Below are positions 1 through 7,291 of a DNA stretch of 24,509 nucleotides, one piece after another. A program made the translations under genes and the position numbers. How positions within the stretch are numbered: position 1 is the stretch's first letter; every line of letters begins with the position of its first letter. The stretch covers positions 1 through 24,509 of the forward strand of contig CAKSQT010000022.1 of NCBI GenBank assembly GCA_934486755.1, in the 5' to 3' direction. The notes beneath the pieces are model-generated. The model was not told the origin of the DNA and ran no database searches. It saw only the letters and a list, made by a program, of their open reading frames with translations. The stretch is from an uncultured Eubacteriales bacterium. GTDB taxonomy: Bacteria > Bacillota > Clostridia > Oscillospirales > Acutalibacteraceae.

Positions 1-90
1 TTAACGAGTATTTTAACAAAGCAATGCGAAAAATCTGCACACGAAAAACGGGTTCGGATTTATTACCGCTTGCCTAAGGAGCCGTTAGTT

Positions 91-447
91 ATGAATGAAG
101 AAAAAGTGCAACGCAAATCGGGCGGTCTTTATAAAAACGTAAAGGTTTCCGTTAAAACGGTCAATATCGTAATTATAATAGGTATAATCGCGCTGTTCGC
201 CGCAATGGCGTTTTTGGTAAAACACAACGGTTTTACCGTATCATTCAACACCAACGGCGGCTCCGCTGTTGCAAGCCAAAAGGTACTGTACGGCGAAACA
301 GTTTCGGCAGACGAAACGCCCGTTAAAGAGGGCTACACTTTCAGCGGTTGGTACCGCGATCCCGACTGCACAGTCAAATGGGATACCGAAAACGATACCG
401 TGACCGACAGCTTAACGCTGTATGCAGGCTGGCAGGATAGACAGTAG
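91..447 (+). CDS. Small membrane protein with one InlB B-repeat
   Basis: A 118-residue protein of unknown function. Residues 1-24 are polar and basic. Residues about 25-43 form one hydrophobic span rich in Ile, Ala and Phe. Residues about 48-115 match the Listeria-Bacteroides (InlB B) repeat: a VSFNTNGGS strand, the central GYTFSGWY motif and a terminal LTLYAGW. The repeat family is a beta-grasp-like module common in surface proteins of gut Firmicutes. With no signal cleavage site or sorting signal, the likely topology is a signal anchor with the repeat outside. I chose ATG 91 because TAAGGAG at 75-81 lies 9 bases upstream. A TTG at 70 in the same frame has no such site. The frame stays open back to base 1, so a longer gene starting before the window cannot be excluded. 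The gene is followed by a strong terminator. Confidence 0.72.
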   Translation: MNEEKVQRKSGGLYKNVKVSVKTVNIVIIIGIIALFAAMAFLVKHNGFTVSFNTNGGSAVASQKVLYGETVSADETPVKEGYTFSGWYRDPDCTVKWDTENDTVTDSLTLYAGWQDRQ

Positions 448-501
448 ACATTAGATGAATACGCGCTCCGCGCGGATTATATTAATTCAGCGTAACAATT
501 C

Positions 502-551
502 AAAACGCAATCGGCTCTCACCGCTAAAACGGGAGAGCCGATTGCGTTTTT
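502..551. terminator. Bidirectional intrinsic terminator
   Basis: An 18-bp perfect inverted repeat pairs 502-519 with 533-550 around a 13-base loop. The right arm ends in TTTT and is followed by another T. The left arm starts AAAA, giving a shorter U-run on the other strand. It sits between two convergent genes, the small membrane protein and argH, and probably stops both transcripts. Confidence 0.88.
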
Positions 552-556
552 GGTAT

Positions 557-1927
557 TCATATAAACTTCTTTATATATTCAATCTGTATATCCGCGGAAT
601 TTCCGCCCGTACCGCCTGCCGAAATTCTCTTTGAAACGCAGGTTTCAAGCGATATTTCTTTAAACAGACCGTCGTCAAACAAATCGCTGTATTTCTTGTA
701 TTCTTCAAGCGGAAGCGTTTCAAGCACAAGTCCCTTTTCAATACATTCGGCGACTATCATACCGACGTTTTTATAAGCCGTTCTGAACGGCATACCCTTT
801 TTAACAAGGAAGTCGGCAAGGTCGGTGGCATTTATAAAACCTTTTTGGGCGGCTTTATACATATTATCGGTCAGGACCGTCATTGTATCCAACATCGGCG
901 TAAACACGCCGAGACACATCTTCACCGTATCAACAGCGTCAAAAAGCGACTCCTTATCCTCCTGCATATCCTTGTTATAGGCAAGCGGAATACCTTTGAG
1001 AACAGTCAGCATAGACATCAAATCGCCGTATACCCTGCCCGTCTTGCCGCGGACAAGCTCCGCCATATCTGGATTTTTCTTTTGCGGCATTATGCTTGAA
1101 CCCGTTGTATATCCGTCGTCAAGCTCGATAAACTTGAACTCCCACGACGACCACATAACGATTTCCTCAGAAAAGCGCGACAAGTGCATCATAACGGTGG
1201 CGTATGCGCTCAACAGCTCAACACAAAAATCCCTGTCGGAAACGCCGTCTATACTGTTGAGGGTTATACCGTCAAACCCGAGCTGCTTTGCCGTCATATA
1301 ACGGTCGGTGTCATAGGTAGTGCCTGCAAGCGCGCAGGAGCCGAGGGGCGAATAGTTCATTCGTTTAACCGCGTCCTCTATCCTTGAAATATCACGCGTA
1401 AACATCATTCCGTAGGCAAGAATATGGTGCGCAAAGGTTATGGGCTGCGCTCTTTGAAGATGCGTATATCCAGGCATTATAGCGGTTTTATATTCCTCCG
1501 CCTTTTTACATATAACATACAGGAGTTTTTTTATAAGTCCGACAATTTCCGCCGATTCGTCACGCAGATACATACGTATATCCACGGCAACCTGATCGTT
1601 ACGGCTGCGGGCAGTATGCAGACGTTTGCCTGTATCACCTATCCTTTTGGTAAGCTCCGACTCGACAAACATATGAATATCCTCGGCGTCAAGGTCGAAT
1701 AGGAGCTTTCCCGAATTAATATCGTCAAGAATTTCAGCTAAGCAATCCACTATTTTTGCGCTGTCTTCCTTCGATATAATCCCCTTTTCGGCAAGCATAG
1801 AGGCGTGCGCCATTGAGCCTGTTATATCCTGCTTATACATTCTCGAATCAAAATGAATGGAAGAATTAAAATCGTCCGCCTGCTTGTCAAGCGCTTTTTG
1901 AAATCTTCCCGCCCACATCTTTTCCAT
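557..1927 (-). CDS. argH: Argininosuccinate lyase
   Basis: A 456-residue cytoplasmic enzyme of the fumarase/aspartase superfamily that splits argininosuccinate into arginine and fumarate, the last step of arginine synthesis. The start MEKMWAGRF is the usual N-terminus of the family. The superfamily signature GSSIMPQKKNPD is intact; it carries the flexible loop with the catalytic Ser. The conserved THLQRAQP and HTARSRNDQV segments are also present. Length is normal for the family (about 455-470). The gene follows argG on the same strand after 14 bases and is probably co-transcribed. Its own Shine-Dalgarno (GCAGGT) is weak, which fits translational coupling to argG. It ends at the bidirectional terminator shared with the convergent upstream gene. 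Confidence 0.96.
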   Translation of the reverse strand: MEKMWAGRFQKALDKQADDFNSSIHFDSRMYKQDITGSMAHASMLAEKGIISKEDSAKIVDCLAEILDDINSGKLLFDLDAEDIHMFVESELTKRIGDTGKRLHTARSRNDQVAVDIRMYLRDESAEIVGLIKKLLYVICKKAEEYKTAIMPGYTHLQRAQPITFAHHILAYGMMFTRDISRIEDAVKRMNYSPLGSCALAGTTYDTDRYMTAKQLGFDGITLNSIDGVSDRDFCVELLSAYATVMMHLSRFSEEIVMWSSWEFKFIELDDGYTTGSSIMPQKKNPDMAELVRGKTGRVYGDLMSMLTVLKGIPLAYNKDMQEDKESLFDAVDTVKMCLGVFTPMLDTMTVLTDNMYKAAQKGFINATDLADFLVKKGMPFRTAYKNVGMIVAECIEKGLVLETLPLEEYKKYSDLFDDGLFKEISLETCVSKRISAGGTGGNSADIQIEYIKKFI

Positions 1928-1941
1928 ACATATATACCTGC

Positions 1942-3171
1942 TTATTTAATATTGTTTTTCAGTTTCATTTTAGCGTAAACCTTTGTCGGCAAACCGTAAA
2001 GGTTGATAAATCCTGCCGAATCAGCCTGATTGTATACCTCGTCCTCGTCAAAGGTAGCTATTTCGGGGTCATAGAGTGAATACGGCGAGGTTACGCCAGC
2101 GTTTATCATATTGCCCTTATAAAGTTTAAGGGTTACATCGCCCGTGACCGTTTTCTGAGTTGTTTTAACAAAGGATAAAATTGCCTCGGTAAGCGGTGTG
2201 AACCACTGGGCGTTATAAACAAGCTCGGCGAGCTTTTGGGCAACAAGTGATTTATAATGAGCCGTTTCTTTATCAAGGCAGATGGTTTCAAGCACATTGT
2301 GCGCCTTATAGAGTATCGCGCCTCCTGGGGTTTCGTAAACGCCCCTGCACTTCATTCCGACAAGACGGTTTTCAACTATATCAAGAAGACCTATTCCGTT
2401 TGCGCCTCCCAGTTCGTTCAGCTTGGTGACAAGCTCAACAGAATCCATTTCCTTGCCGTCAACCGCTGTGGGTATACCCTTTTCAAAATGTATTGTCACA
2501 TAGGTAGGCTTATCGGGAGCCATTTCAGGCGAAACGCCCATTTCAAGGAAGCCTTCCTTATTATATAAAGGCTCGTTCTTGGGGTCTTCAAGGTCAAGTC
2601 CTTCGTGGGAAAGGTGCCATATATTCTTATCCTTTGAATAGTTTGTCTCGCGGTTTATTTTAAGCGGAACATTGTGAGCCTCGGCGTATTCTATTTCTTC
2701 CTCACGCGATTTAATGTTCCACTCACGCCAGGGAGCGATTATCGGCATATCGGGTGCGAACGCCTTTATGGCAAGTTCAAAACGCACCTGATCGTTGCCC
2801 TTACCCGTACAGCCGTGGCAAATTGCGTCGGCGCCCTCTGCAATGGCAATTTCTGCAATACGCTTGGCTATCGGAGGACGTGCAAACGCCGTGCCGAGCA
2901 TATAATCCTCATAAAGCGCGCCTGCCTGAACGCACGGAAAAACGTAATCGTCCAAAAATTCCTTTGTAAGATCTTCGACATAGAGCTTTGACGCACCTGT
3001 TTTAAGCGCTTTTTCTTCAAGTCCTTCAAGCTCGCTCGCCTGACCGACGTTGCCCGAAACCGCGATTATTTCGGGATTATTATAGTTTTCCTTCAACCAC
3101 GGAATGATTATTGAAGTATCAAGTCCGCCCGAATACGCCAAAACTACCTTTTTTATCTCTTTCTTATCCAT
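1942..3171 (-). CDS. argG: Argininosuccinate synthase
   Basis: A 409-residue enzyme that joins citrulline and aspartate with ATP to form argininosuccinate. The N-terminal P-loop-like ATP pyrophosphatase motif reads LAYSGGLDTS. The family blocks GCTGKGNDQVRFEL, IIAPWREW and NIWHLSHEG are visible in order. I place the start at 3171 (MDKKEIKKVVLAYSGG) because AGGAGGT lies 7 bases upstream and 409 residues is the family norm. The frame runs upstream to 3258, but the added residues have no homologous look and would overlap the promoter. argH follows after 14 bases. The pair completes arginine synthesis from citrulline; upstream ornithine genes are not in this window. Confidence 0.96.
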   Translation of the reverse strand: MDKKEIKKVVLAYSGGLDTSIIIPWLKENYNNPEIIAVSGNVGQASELEGLEEKALKTGASKLYVEDLTKEFLDDYVFPCVQAGALYEDYMLGTAFARPPIAKRIAEIAIAEGADAICHGCTGKGNDQVRFELAIKAFAPDMPIIAPWREWNIKSREEEIEYAEAHNVPLKINRETNYSKDKNIWHLSHEGLDLEDPKNEPLYNKEGFLEMGVSPEMAPDKPTYVTIHFEKGIPTAVDGKEMDSVELVTKLNELGGANGIGLLDIVENRLVGMKCRGVYETPGGAILYKAHNVLETICLDKETAHYKSLVAQKLAELVYNAQWFTPLTEAILSFVKTTQKTVTGDVTLKLYKGNMINAGVTSPYSLYDPEIATFDEDEVYNQADSAGFINLYGLPTKVYAKMKLKNNIK

Positions 3172-3239
3172 AATTATACCTCCTGAATTTGCCCCGCTAT
3201 ATATATGTATATAGGCAAAACGGCAAATATTAATTTCTA

Positions 3240-3274
3240 TGCATAAATAGTAACACATTTTGTATAAATATGCA
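3240..3274. promoter_or_regulatory. Candidate tandem ArgR operator
   Basis: TGTATAAATATGCA (3261-3274) fits the 14-base core TGnATwwwwATnCA of ARG boxes. A second, half-degenerate box, TGCATAAATAGTAA, starts 21 bases away at 3240. Paired ARG boxes are known to sit about 21 bp apart. Both overlap the argGH -35/-10 region, where ArgR binding would block transcription. The second box matches well only in its left half. No argR gene is in the window. Confidence 0.42.
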
Positions 3275-3275
3275 A
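3247..3275 (-). promoter_or_regulatory. argGH promoter
   Basis: Read on the minus strand, TTGCAT (3270-3275) and TACTAT (3247-3252) are separated by exactly 17 bases. This places the transcript start near 3240, leaving a roughly 70-base 5' UTR before the argG ribosome binding site. Seen in sequence; activity is inferred. Confidence 0.6.
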
Positions 3276-3507
3276 CACCTAAATTGAATTTATTTTTTTT
3301 CTAATCAAATAACATTAAAAACACCGCGTAGTTACGGCTTTTTGTGCAGTTTAACGCTATTATGCAGATTTTTGCATAATATGCAGAAATTGTCAGTCAA
3401 TCTATATTGGAATAAAAACACGTTGTTAAATGTGAACAATTTTTTAATTCGGTTATTGGTGAATTTTATTTAAGGAACTAAATTTGATTTTATTCGACCG
3501 TTTTTGC
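3276..3507. other. AT-rich intergenic region between divergent promoters
   Basis: No gene seen. Contents are an 8-bp inverted repeat ATTATGCA/TGCATAAT at 3359-3366 and 3373-3380 with a 6-base spacer, and three TGCAG direct repeats at 3345, 3363 and 3382, spaced 18-19 bases. These could be regulator sites for argG or for the liv leader promoter, or chance in AT-rich DNA. Confidence 0.4.
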
Positions 3508-3536
3508 TTGACATAGCCGCTTGGCTGTGCTAAAAT
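3508..3536 (+). promoter_or_regulatory. Strong sigma-70-type promoter of the liv leader
   Basis: A perfect TTGACA (3508-3513) and TAAAAT (3531-3536) are separated by exactly 17 bases, placing a start near 3543. It is the best promoter match upstream of livK. The next 460 bases contain two intrinsic terminators before livK begins. Confidence 0.78.
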
Positions 3537-3542
3537 CTTTAC

Positions 3543-3693
3543 AAATCTTGAAGGAAGCGAGGAAAAAACAATGTTTGGTTTCGGTTTTAAAAACTCAACC
3601 TCTTATTGTACAGATGCCGCAAACGCACCTGAGTCTCGTTCTGCCTTCAATTTAGTTAACGTCAAGGACACTGCCGTCGCAGTGTCCCTTTTT
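3543..3693 (+). ncRNA. Candidate structured leader RNA or small RNA upstream of livK
   Basis: About 150 nt bounded by the 3508 promoter and the terminator at 3666-3693. A closing helix pairs TTGAAGG (3548-3554) with CCTTCAA (3644-3650), extended by CGAG (3558-3561) with CTCG (3635-3638). Inside are ACAAT/ATTGT (3568-3572 with 3605-3609) and a hairpin CAG-a-TGC/GCA-c-CTG (3611-3617 with 3625-3631). A closed multihelix domain directly before a terminator is the layout of a riboswitch. The 3' strand CCTT (3644-3647) could instead pair with AAGG (3664-3667) at the terminator base. I see no T-box sequence and do not recognise a known riboswitch class. Alternatives are a stand-alone small RNA or a translated leader. 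Confidence 0.45.
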
Positions 3694-3819
3694 GTTTTTC
3701 GACTTATTAACATAGTCATTAGCCGAATTATTATTAACGTCCTTATAATTATACAAAACGAAAACGTAAGGCTTAGAAAGCAATTAAAAGTTAACACAAG
3801 CGCCGGTTCAATTTGTTAA
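3571..3819 (+). CDS. Questionable BCAA-rich leader ORF
   Basis: An 82-codon ORF starting MFGFGFKNS with a fair ribosome site (GAGG, 8 bases upstream of ATG). Residues about 44-61 read RLINIVISRIIINVLIII, where 13 of 18 residues are Ile, Val or Leu. It lies directly in front of the branched-chain amino-acid importer and its stop codon (3817-3819) overlaps a possible antiterminator. Against it: the terminator at 3666-3693 lies inside the frame, and the Ile run comes from very AT-rich DNA that also gives an Ile-rich reading on the other strand. It may be a regulatory leader peptide or not translated at all. Confidence 0.2.
   Translation: MFGFGFKNSTSYCTDAANAPESRSAFNLVNVKDTAVAVSLFVFRLINIVISRIIINVLIIIQNENVRLRKQLKVNTSAGSIC
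3666..3693 (+). terminator. Intrinsic terminator of the liv leader
   Basis: GGACACTGC (3666-3674) pairs perfectly with GCAGTGTCC (3679-3687) around a CGTC loop and is followed by C and five Ts. Located about 120 bases after the leader start and 310 bases before livK, so it would cut off livK unless read through. Confidence 0.82.
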
Positions 3820-3847
3820 GCAAACCGTAATCGGAAATCAAAAGCTT

Positions 3848-3891
3848 GCGACTTTGCTTTTTAAGCAGAGCCGCTTTTATTTTTGGTTTTT
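3848..3891 (+). terminator. Second intrinsic terminator before livK
   Basis: GCG (3848-3850) and CTTTGCT (3852-3858) pair with AGCAGAG (3864-3870) and CGC (3872-3874), with one mismatch, one GU pair and a 5-base loop. A T-rich tract follows (3875-3891). AAGCAAA at 3818-3824 is complementary to TTTGCTT at 3853-3859, so an alternative pairing would consume the left arm and act as an antiterminator. Confidence 0.55.
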
Positions 3892-4005
3892 ACAGTGAGC
3901 ATACGAGAACCGAAGCTGCATACTATAAATAAAAGTGACGTATTCGATTCTTATATGCTTACTGATAAAAATAAATATAAAATACAAAAGAAAGAGGTAA
4001 TCAAA

Positions 4006-5202
4006 ATGAAGAAATTCACAAAGGTTGCAAGTGCTGCGGTAGCTGTCGCTATGGTAGTAACAAGTCTTGCCGGCTGTGGTTCATCGAAAGGTTCCGACAG
4101 CTCGGCTATCAAAATCGGCGGTATAGGCCCGATAACAGGTGCTGCCGCAATTTACGGTAAAGCTGTTAAAAACGCTGCCGAGATCGCTGTTGAGGAAATC
4201 AACGCAAAGAACGACGGCGTTAAGTTCGAGTTCAAGTTTGAAGACGATGAACACGACGCCGAAAAATCCGTAAACGCATACAACACACTTAAAGACTGGG
4301 GTATGCAGATTCTTATGGGTACCGTTACTACCACTCCGTGCATTGCGGTTTCCAGCGAAACAAATGCGGACAACATCTTCCAGCTCACTCCTTCGGCTTC
4401 TTCCACCGATGTAATCGGCGGTCAGCCCGATAAGGACGGCAACGTTACCATTCAGCGTAAATCAAACGTATTCCAGATGTGCTTTACCGACCCGAACCAG
4501 GGCGTTGCGTCTGCGGACTACATCAGCAAGCAGAAGCTCGGCTCCAAGATAGCCGTTATCTACAACAACTCTGACGCTTATTCAACAGGCATCTATCAGA
4601 AGTTCGTTGCTGAGGCTGACAAGAAGGGTCTTTCGGTAGTAAGCACAAGCACATTTACCGATGACAGCGCTAACGATTTCAGTTCACAGCTTAACGAAGC
4701 TAAGGCTGCTGGCGCAGACCTGCTCTTCCTGCCTATCTACTACACTCCTGCTTCACTTATCTTAAAGCAGGCAAACGATATGCAGTTTGACGTAAAGGTA
4801 TTCGGCGTTGACGGTATGGACGGCATACTCTCTATAAAGAACTTCGATACTTCTCTTGCAGAAGACGTAATGCTCCTCACGCCTTTCACCGCTGACGCTA
4901 CCGATGAAAAGACTCAGAACTTTGTTAAGAAGTACAAAGAAAAGTTCGGCGATACTCCTAACCAGTTCGCGGCTGACGCTTACGACTGCATCTATGCTCT
5001 GTATGAGGCTTGCAAGGCCGCTGGCGTTACAGCAGATATGTCGGCAGAAGACATCTGCACAGCTTTGACAGCACAGTTCACCGCTTCTGACTTCACATTT
5101 GACGGTCTTACAGGCGAAGGCGTTAAATGGTCTGATTCAGGCGAAGTTTCCAAGTCTCCTAAGGGTATGATAATCAAAAACGGCGCATACGTTGGTATGT
5201 AA
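4006..5202 (+). CDS. livK: Branched-chain amino-acid ABC transporter, substrate-binding lipoprotein
   Basis: A 398-residue periplasmic-binding-type protein (Peripla_BP_6/Leu-Ile-Val family). In a Gram-positive it is anchored outside the membrane and hands substrate to LivHM. Residues 1-23 are a lipoprotein signal peptide, with the lipobox LAGC at 21-24 and Cys24 as the lipidated residue. The mature part opens with IKIGGIGPITGAAAIYGK, the typical first strand and substrate loop of LIV-binding proteins. Length is normal for the family. Start ATG 4006 has an AGAGG site 8 bases upstream; the frame extends to 3883 but that part has no coding look. It is the first gene of livKHMGF. BCAA specificity is inferred from the operon. 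The long upstream leader with two terminators suggests controlled read-through. Confidence 0.93.
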   Translation: MKKFTKVASAAVAVAMVVTSLAGCGSSKGSDSSAIKIGGIGPITGAAAIYGKAVKNAAEIAVEEINAKNDGVKFEFKFEDDEHDAEKSVNAYNTLKDWGMQILMGTVTTTPCIAVSSETNADNIFQLTPSASSTDVIGGQPDKDGNVTIQRKSNVFQMCFTDPNQGVASADYISKQKLGSKIAVIYNNSDAYSTGIYQKFVAEADKKGLSVVSTSTFTDDSANDFSSQLNEAKAAGADLLFLPIYYTPASLILKQANDMQFDVKVFGVDGMDGILSIKNFDTSLAEDVMLLTPFTADATDEKTQNFVKKYKEKFGDTPNQFAADAYDCIYALYEACKAAGVTADMSAEDICTALTAQFTASDFTFDGLTGEGVKWSDSGEVSKSPKGMIIKNGAYVGM

Positions 5203-5228
5203 TTTAATTTAAAATCCGAAAAAGGTAA

Positions 5229-5268
5229 ACGGTTCGGGCAGGTCACATTACCGTTCCTGCCCGTCCGT
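5229..5268 (+). promoter_or_regulatory. Hairpin between livK and livH
   Basis: CGGGCAGG (5235-5242) pairs with CCTGCCCG (5256-5263), extended by ACGG/CCGT (5229-5232 with 5265-5268), then a T-rich but broken tract. A competing helix AACGGT/ACCGTT (5228-5233 with 5250-5255) shares the region. Such hairpins after a binding-protein gene often raise its mRNA level relative to the permease genes by stabilising the 3' end or by partial termination. Confidence 0.6.
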
Positions 5269-5295
5269 CCTATTTATTTGTTTGAGGTGTAAGCA

Positions 5296-6177
5296 ATGAC
5301 TTTAATTTCTAACTTGATAAACGGAATAAGTCTCGGAAGCATTTACGCCATAATTGCACTCGGATACACTATGGTATACGGTATTGCAAAAATGTTGAAC
5401 TTTGCACACGGCGATGTTATTATGGTCGGCGCATACATATCCTATATATGCACAACATCAATGAACATTCCGCCGATAATCTCTGTTCTCATCGCTATGG
5501 CAGTATGTACTGTATTGGGTATACTTATTGAAGGACTTGCTTATCGTCCTCTCAGAAAAGCGTCTTCCCTTGCAGTTCTTATTACCGCCATAGGCGTAAG
5601 CTACTTTTTACAGAACGCCGCCCTTCTCATATGGGGCAGTAACCCGAAAGCGTTCAGTTCGATAGTTCCGTTCAATTCAATCTCTTTATTTGACGGCAAG
5701 TTGATAATAACTGCCGAATCCATAACGACCGTATGTATTTGTATCATCATAATGGTCGCTCTTTCCTTGTTTACCAAAAAGGGTAAAATGGGTAAGGCTA
5801 TGCGTGCCGTATCTGAGGATAAGGACGCAGCCCAGCTTATGGGAATAAACACGAATGCTACAATTTCAATGACCTTTGCAATAGGCAGCGCGCTTGCCGC
5901 AATAGCGGGCGTACTTCTCTGCTCTGCTTATCCCGTACTTGTTCCTACAACAGGTTCTATGCCAGGTATAAAGGCGTTTACCGCCGCGGTTTTCGGCGGT
6001 ATCGGTTCAATACCGGGCGCTATGATAGGCGGTGCTCTGCTCGGTATAATTGAGATTTTTGCCAAATCATATATATCCACCGCATTGTCAGACGCAATAG
6101 TTTTTGCGGTACTGATTGTGGTATTGCTCGTTAAGCCGACAGGGCTTCTCGGCAAGAAAATAAGCGAAAAGGTGTGA
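5296..6177 (+). CDS. livH: Branched-chain amino-acid ABC transporter permease LivH
   Basis: A 293-residue integral membrane protein, one half of the importer channel. The N-terminus NGISLGSIYAIIALGYTMVYG and the following MLNFAHGDVIMVGAY are family hallmarks. Around eight hydrophobic spans alternate with short loops, and the cytoplasmic segment MRAVSEDKDAAQLMGI matches the EAA-like loop that contacts the ATPases. Length agrees with LivH (about 290-310). A GAGGTG site lies upstream of ATG 5296. It follows livK after 93 bases holding a hairpin, and its stop is almost contiguous with livM. Confidence 0.95.
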   Translation: MTLISNLINGISLGSIYAIIALGYTMVYGIAKMLNFAHGDVIMVGAYISYICTTSMNIPPIISVLIAMAVCTVLGILIEGLAYRPLRKASSLAVLITAIGVSYFLQNAALLIWGSNPKAFSSIVPFNSISLFDGKLIITAESITTVCICIIIMVALSLFTKKGKMGKAMRAVSEDKDAAQLMGINTNATISMTFAIGSALAAIAGVLLCSAYPVLVPTTGSMPGIKAFTAAVFGGIGSIPGAMIGGALLGIIEIFAKSYISTALSDAIVFAVLIVVLLVKPTGLLGKKISEKV

Positions 6178-6187
6178 GGTGCGGAAT

Positions 6188-7291
6188 ATGAGTATTTCTT
6201 CTAAATATAAGTCTCTCAGCAAATATGCGCGCACCAACATTAAGACCTACGGTCTTGTTCTCATCGCCTTTGCAATTCTCCTCCCGATGCAGTCGTCGGG
6301 TATGATCAACAATTCACTCAGCGGACAGATGGTTCCTATCTGTGCCTACATAGTTTTGGCTATTTCGCTTAACCTTACTGTCGGCGTGCTCGGCGAGTTA
6401 AGTCTGGGACACGCAGGCTTTATGAGCGTGGGCGCTTTCAGCGGCGTCATCGCCGCGGCAAGTCTTCAAAATTCCGTGACATCGGAACCGTTAAGACTTC
6501 TTATTACAATTATAGTCGGCGGCATAATGGCAGGCATAGCGGGTCTGTTAATAGGAATCCCTGTTCTTCGTCTGCGCGGCGACTATCTTGCGATAGTTAC
6601 CCTTGCTTTCGGCGAAATTATTAAAAACATAATCAACTGTGTTTATGTCGGCATTGACGACAACGGTCTTCATGTAAGTATGAAGGACACCGCGTCTCTT
6701 GGAATGACAAACGGTAAAATAATACTCAACGGACCTCAGGGTGCGGTCGGTATTTCAAAAATCGCGACACTTACGGCTGGCGTAATCCTGATTGTATTTA
6801 CTCTTTTTGTAGTAATCAATCTTATTTACAGCCGTTCGGGACGTGCGATAACCGCTATTCGCGATAACCGCATTGCCGCCGAGTCTGTCGGTATAAGCAT
6901 AACAAAATACAAGCTGACAGCGTTTATAACCTCCGCAGCGCTTGCGGGTATGGCGGGCGCACTCTACGCTATGAACTTCTCCACCGTTGCTGCAAAGAAA
7001 TTCGACTTCAATACTTCTATATTGATTCTCGTTTTCGTAGTTCTCGGCGGAATGGGCAACATTCTCGGTTCAATTATTGCGACAACTGTTCTTTATATGC
7101 TGCCCGAGCTTTTGCGTGAGTTTGCGGATTACAGAATGTTGCTCTACGCAATAGTTCTTATTGCTGTAATGCTTATCACGAACAGTGAAAAAGCAAAATT
7201 ATTCCTTGAAAACCTTGAACTTAAATTCAAATCATTGTTTAAGAAAGAAAAAGGTTCTCAAAATGAAGCGGAGGGTTCTGACAATGGATAA
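6188..7291 (+). CDS. livM: Branched-chain amino-acid ABC transporter permease LivM
   Basis: A 367-residue membrane protein, partner of LivH. Conserved parts include LSLGHAGFMSVGAFSG, LRGDYLAIVTLAFGEI and the coupling-loop motif GRAITAIRDNRIAAESVGI. Start: ATG 6188 lies 7 bases after GAGGT (6176-6180), which overlaps the livH stop; a GTG at 6179 is in frame but too close to that site. The C-terminal tail after about residue 335 is Lys/Glu-rich and its last 8 bases overlap livG. Translation is therefore probably coupled on both sides. Confidence 0.94.
   Translation: MSISSKYKSLSKYARTNIKTYGLVLIAFAILLPMQSSGMINNSLSGQMVPICAYIVLAISLNLTVGVLGELSLGHAGFMSVGAFSGVIAAASLQNSVTSEPLRLLITIIVGGIMAGIAGLLIGIPVLRLRGDYLAIVTLAFGEIIKNIINCVYVGIDDNGLHVSMKDTASLGMTNGKIILNGPQGAVGISKIATLTAGVILIVFTLFVVINLIYSRSGRAITAIRDNRIAAESVGISITKYKLTAFITSAALAGMAGALYAMNFSTVAAKKFDFNTSILILVFVVLGGMGNILGSIIATTVLYMLPELLREFADYRMLLYAIVLIAVMLITNSEKAKLFLENLELKFKSLFKKEKGSQNEAEGSDNG

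Noticed and set aside
3172..3258. Longer argG start at 3258
   Set aside because: Would include the predicted transcript start and adds 29 residues foreign to the family; AGGAGGT marks 3171.
3543..3693. T-box leader before livK
   Set aside because: No T-box bulge sequence (TGGNACCGCG-like) or specifier-loop arrangement is present.
3603..3797. 64-codon minus-strand ORF opposite the liv leader
   Set aside because: No ribosome site or promoter; its Ile-rich look mirrors AT-rich DNA and is a caution for the plus-strand leader ORF too.
3883..4005. Longer livK reading from TTG 3883
   Set aside because: Starts within the U-tract of terminator 2 and would hide the lipoprotein signal peptide.
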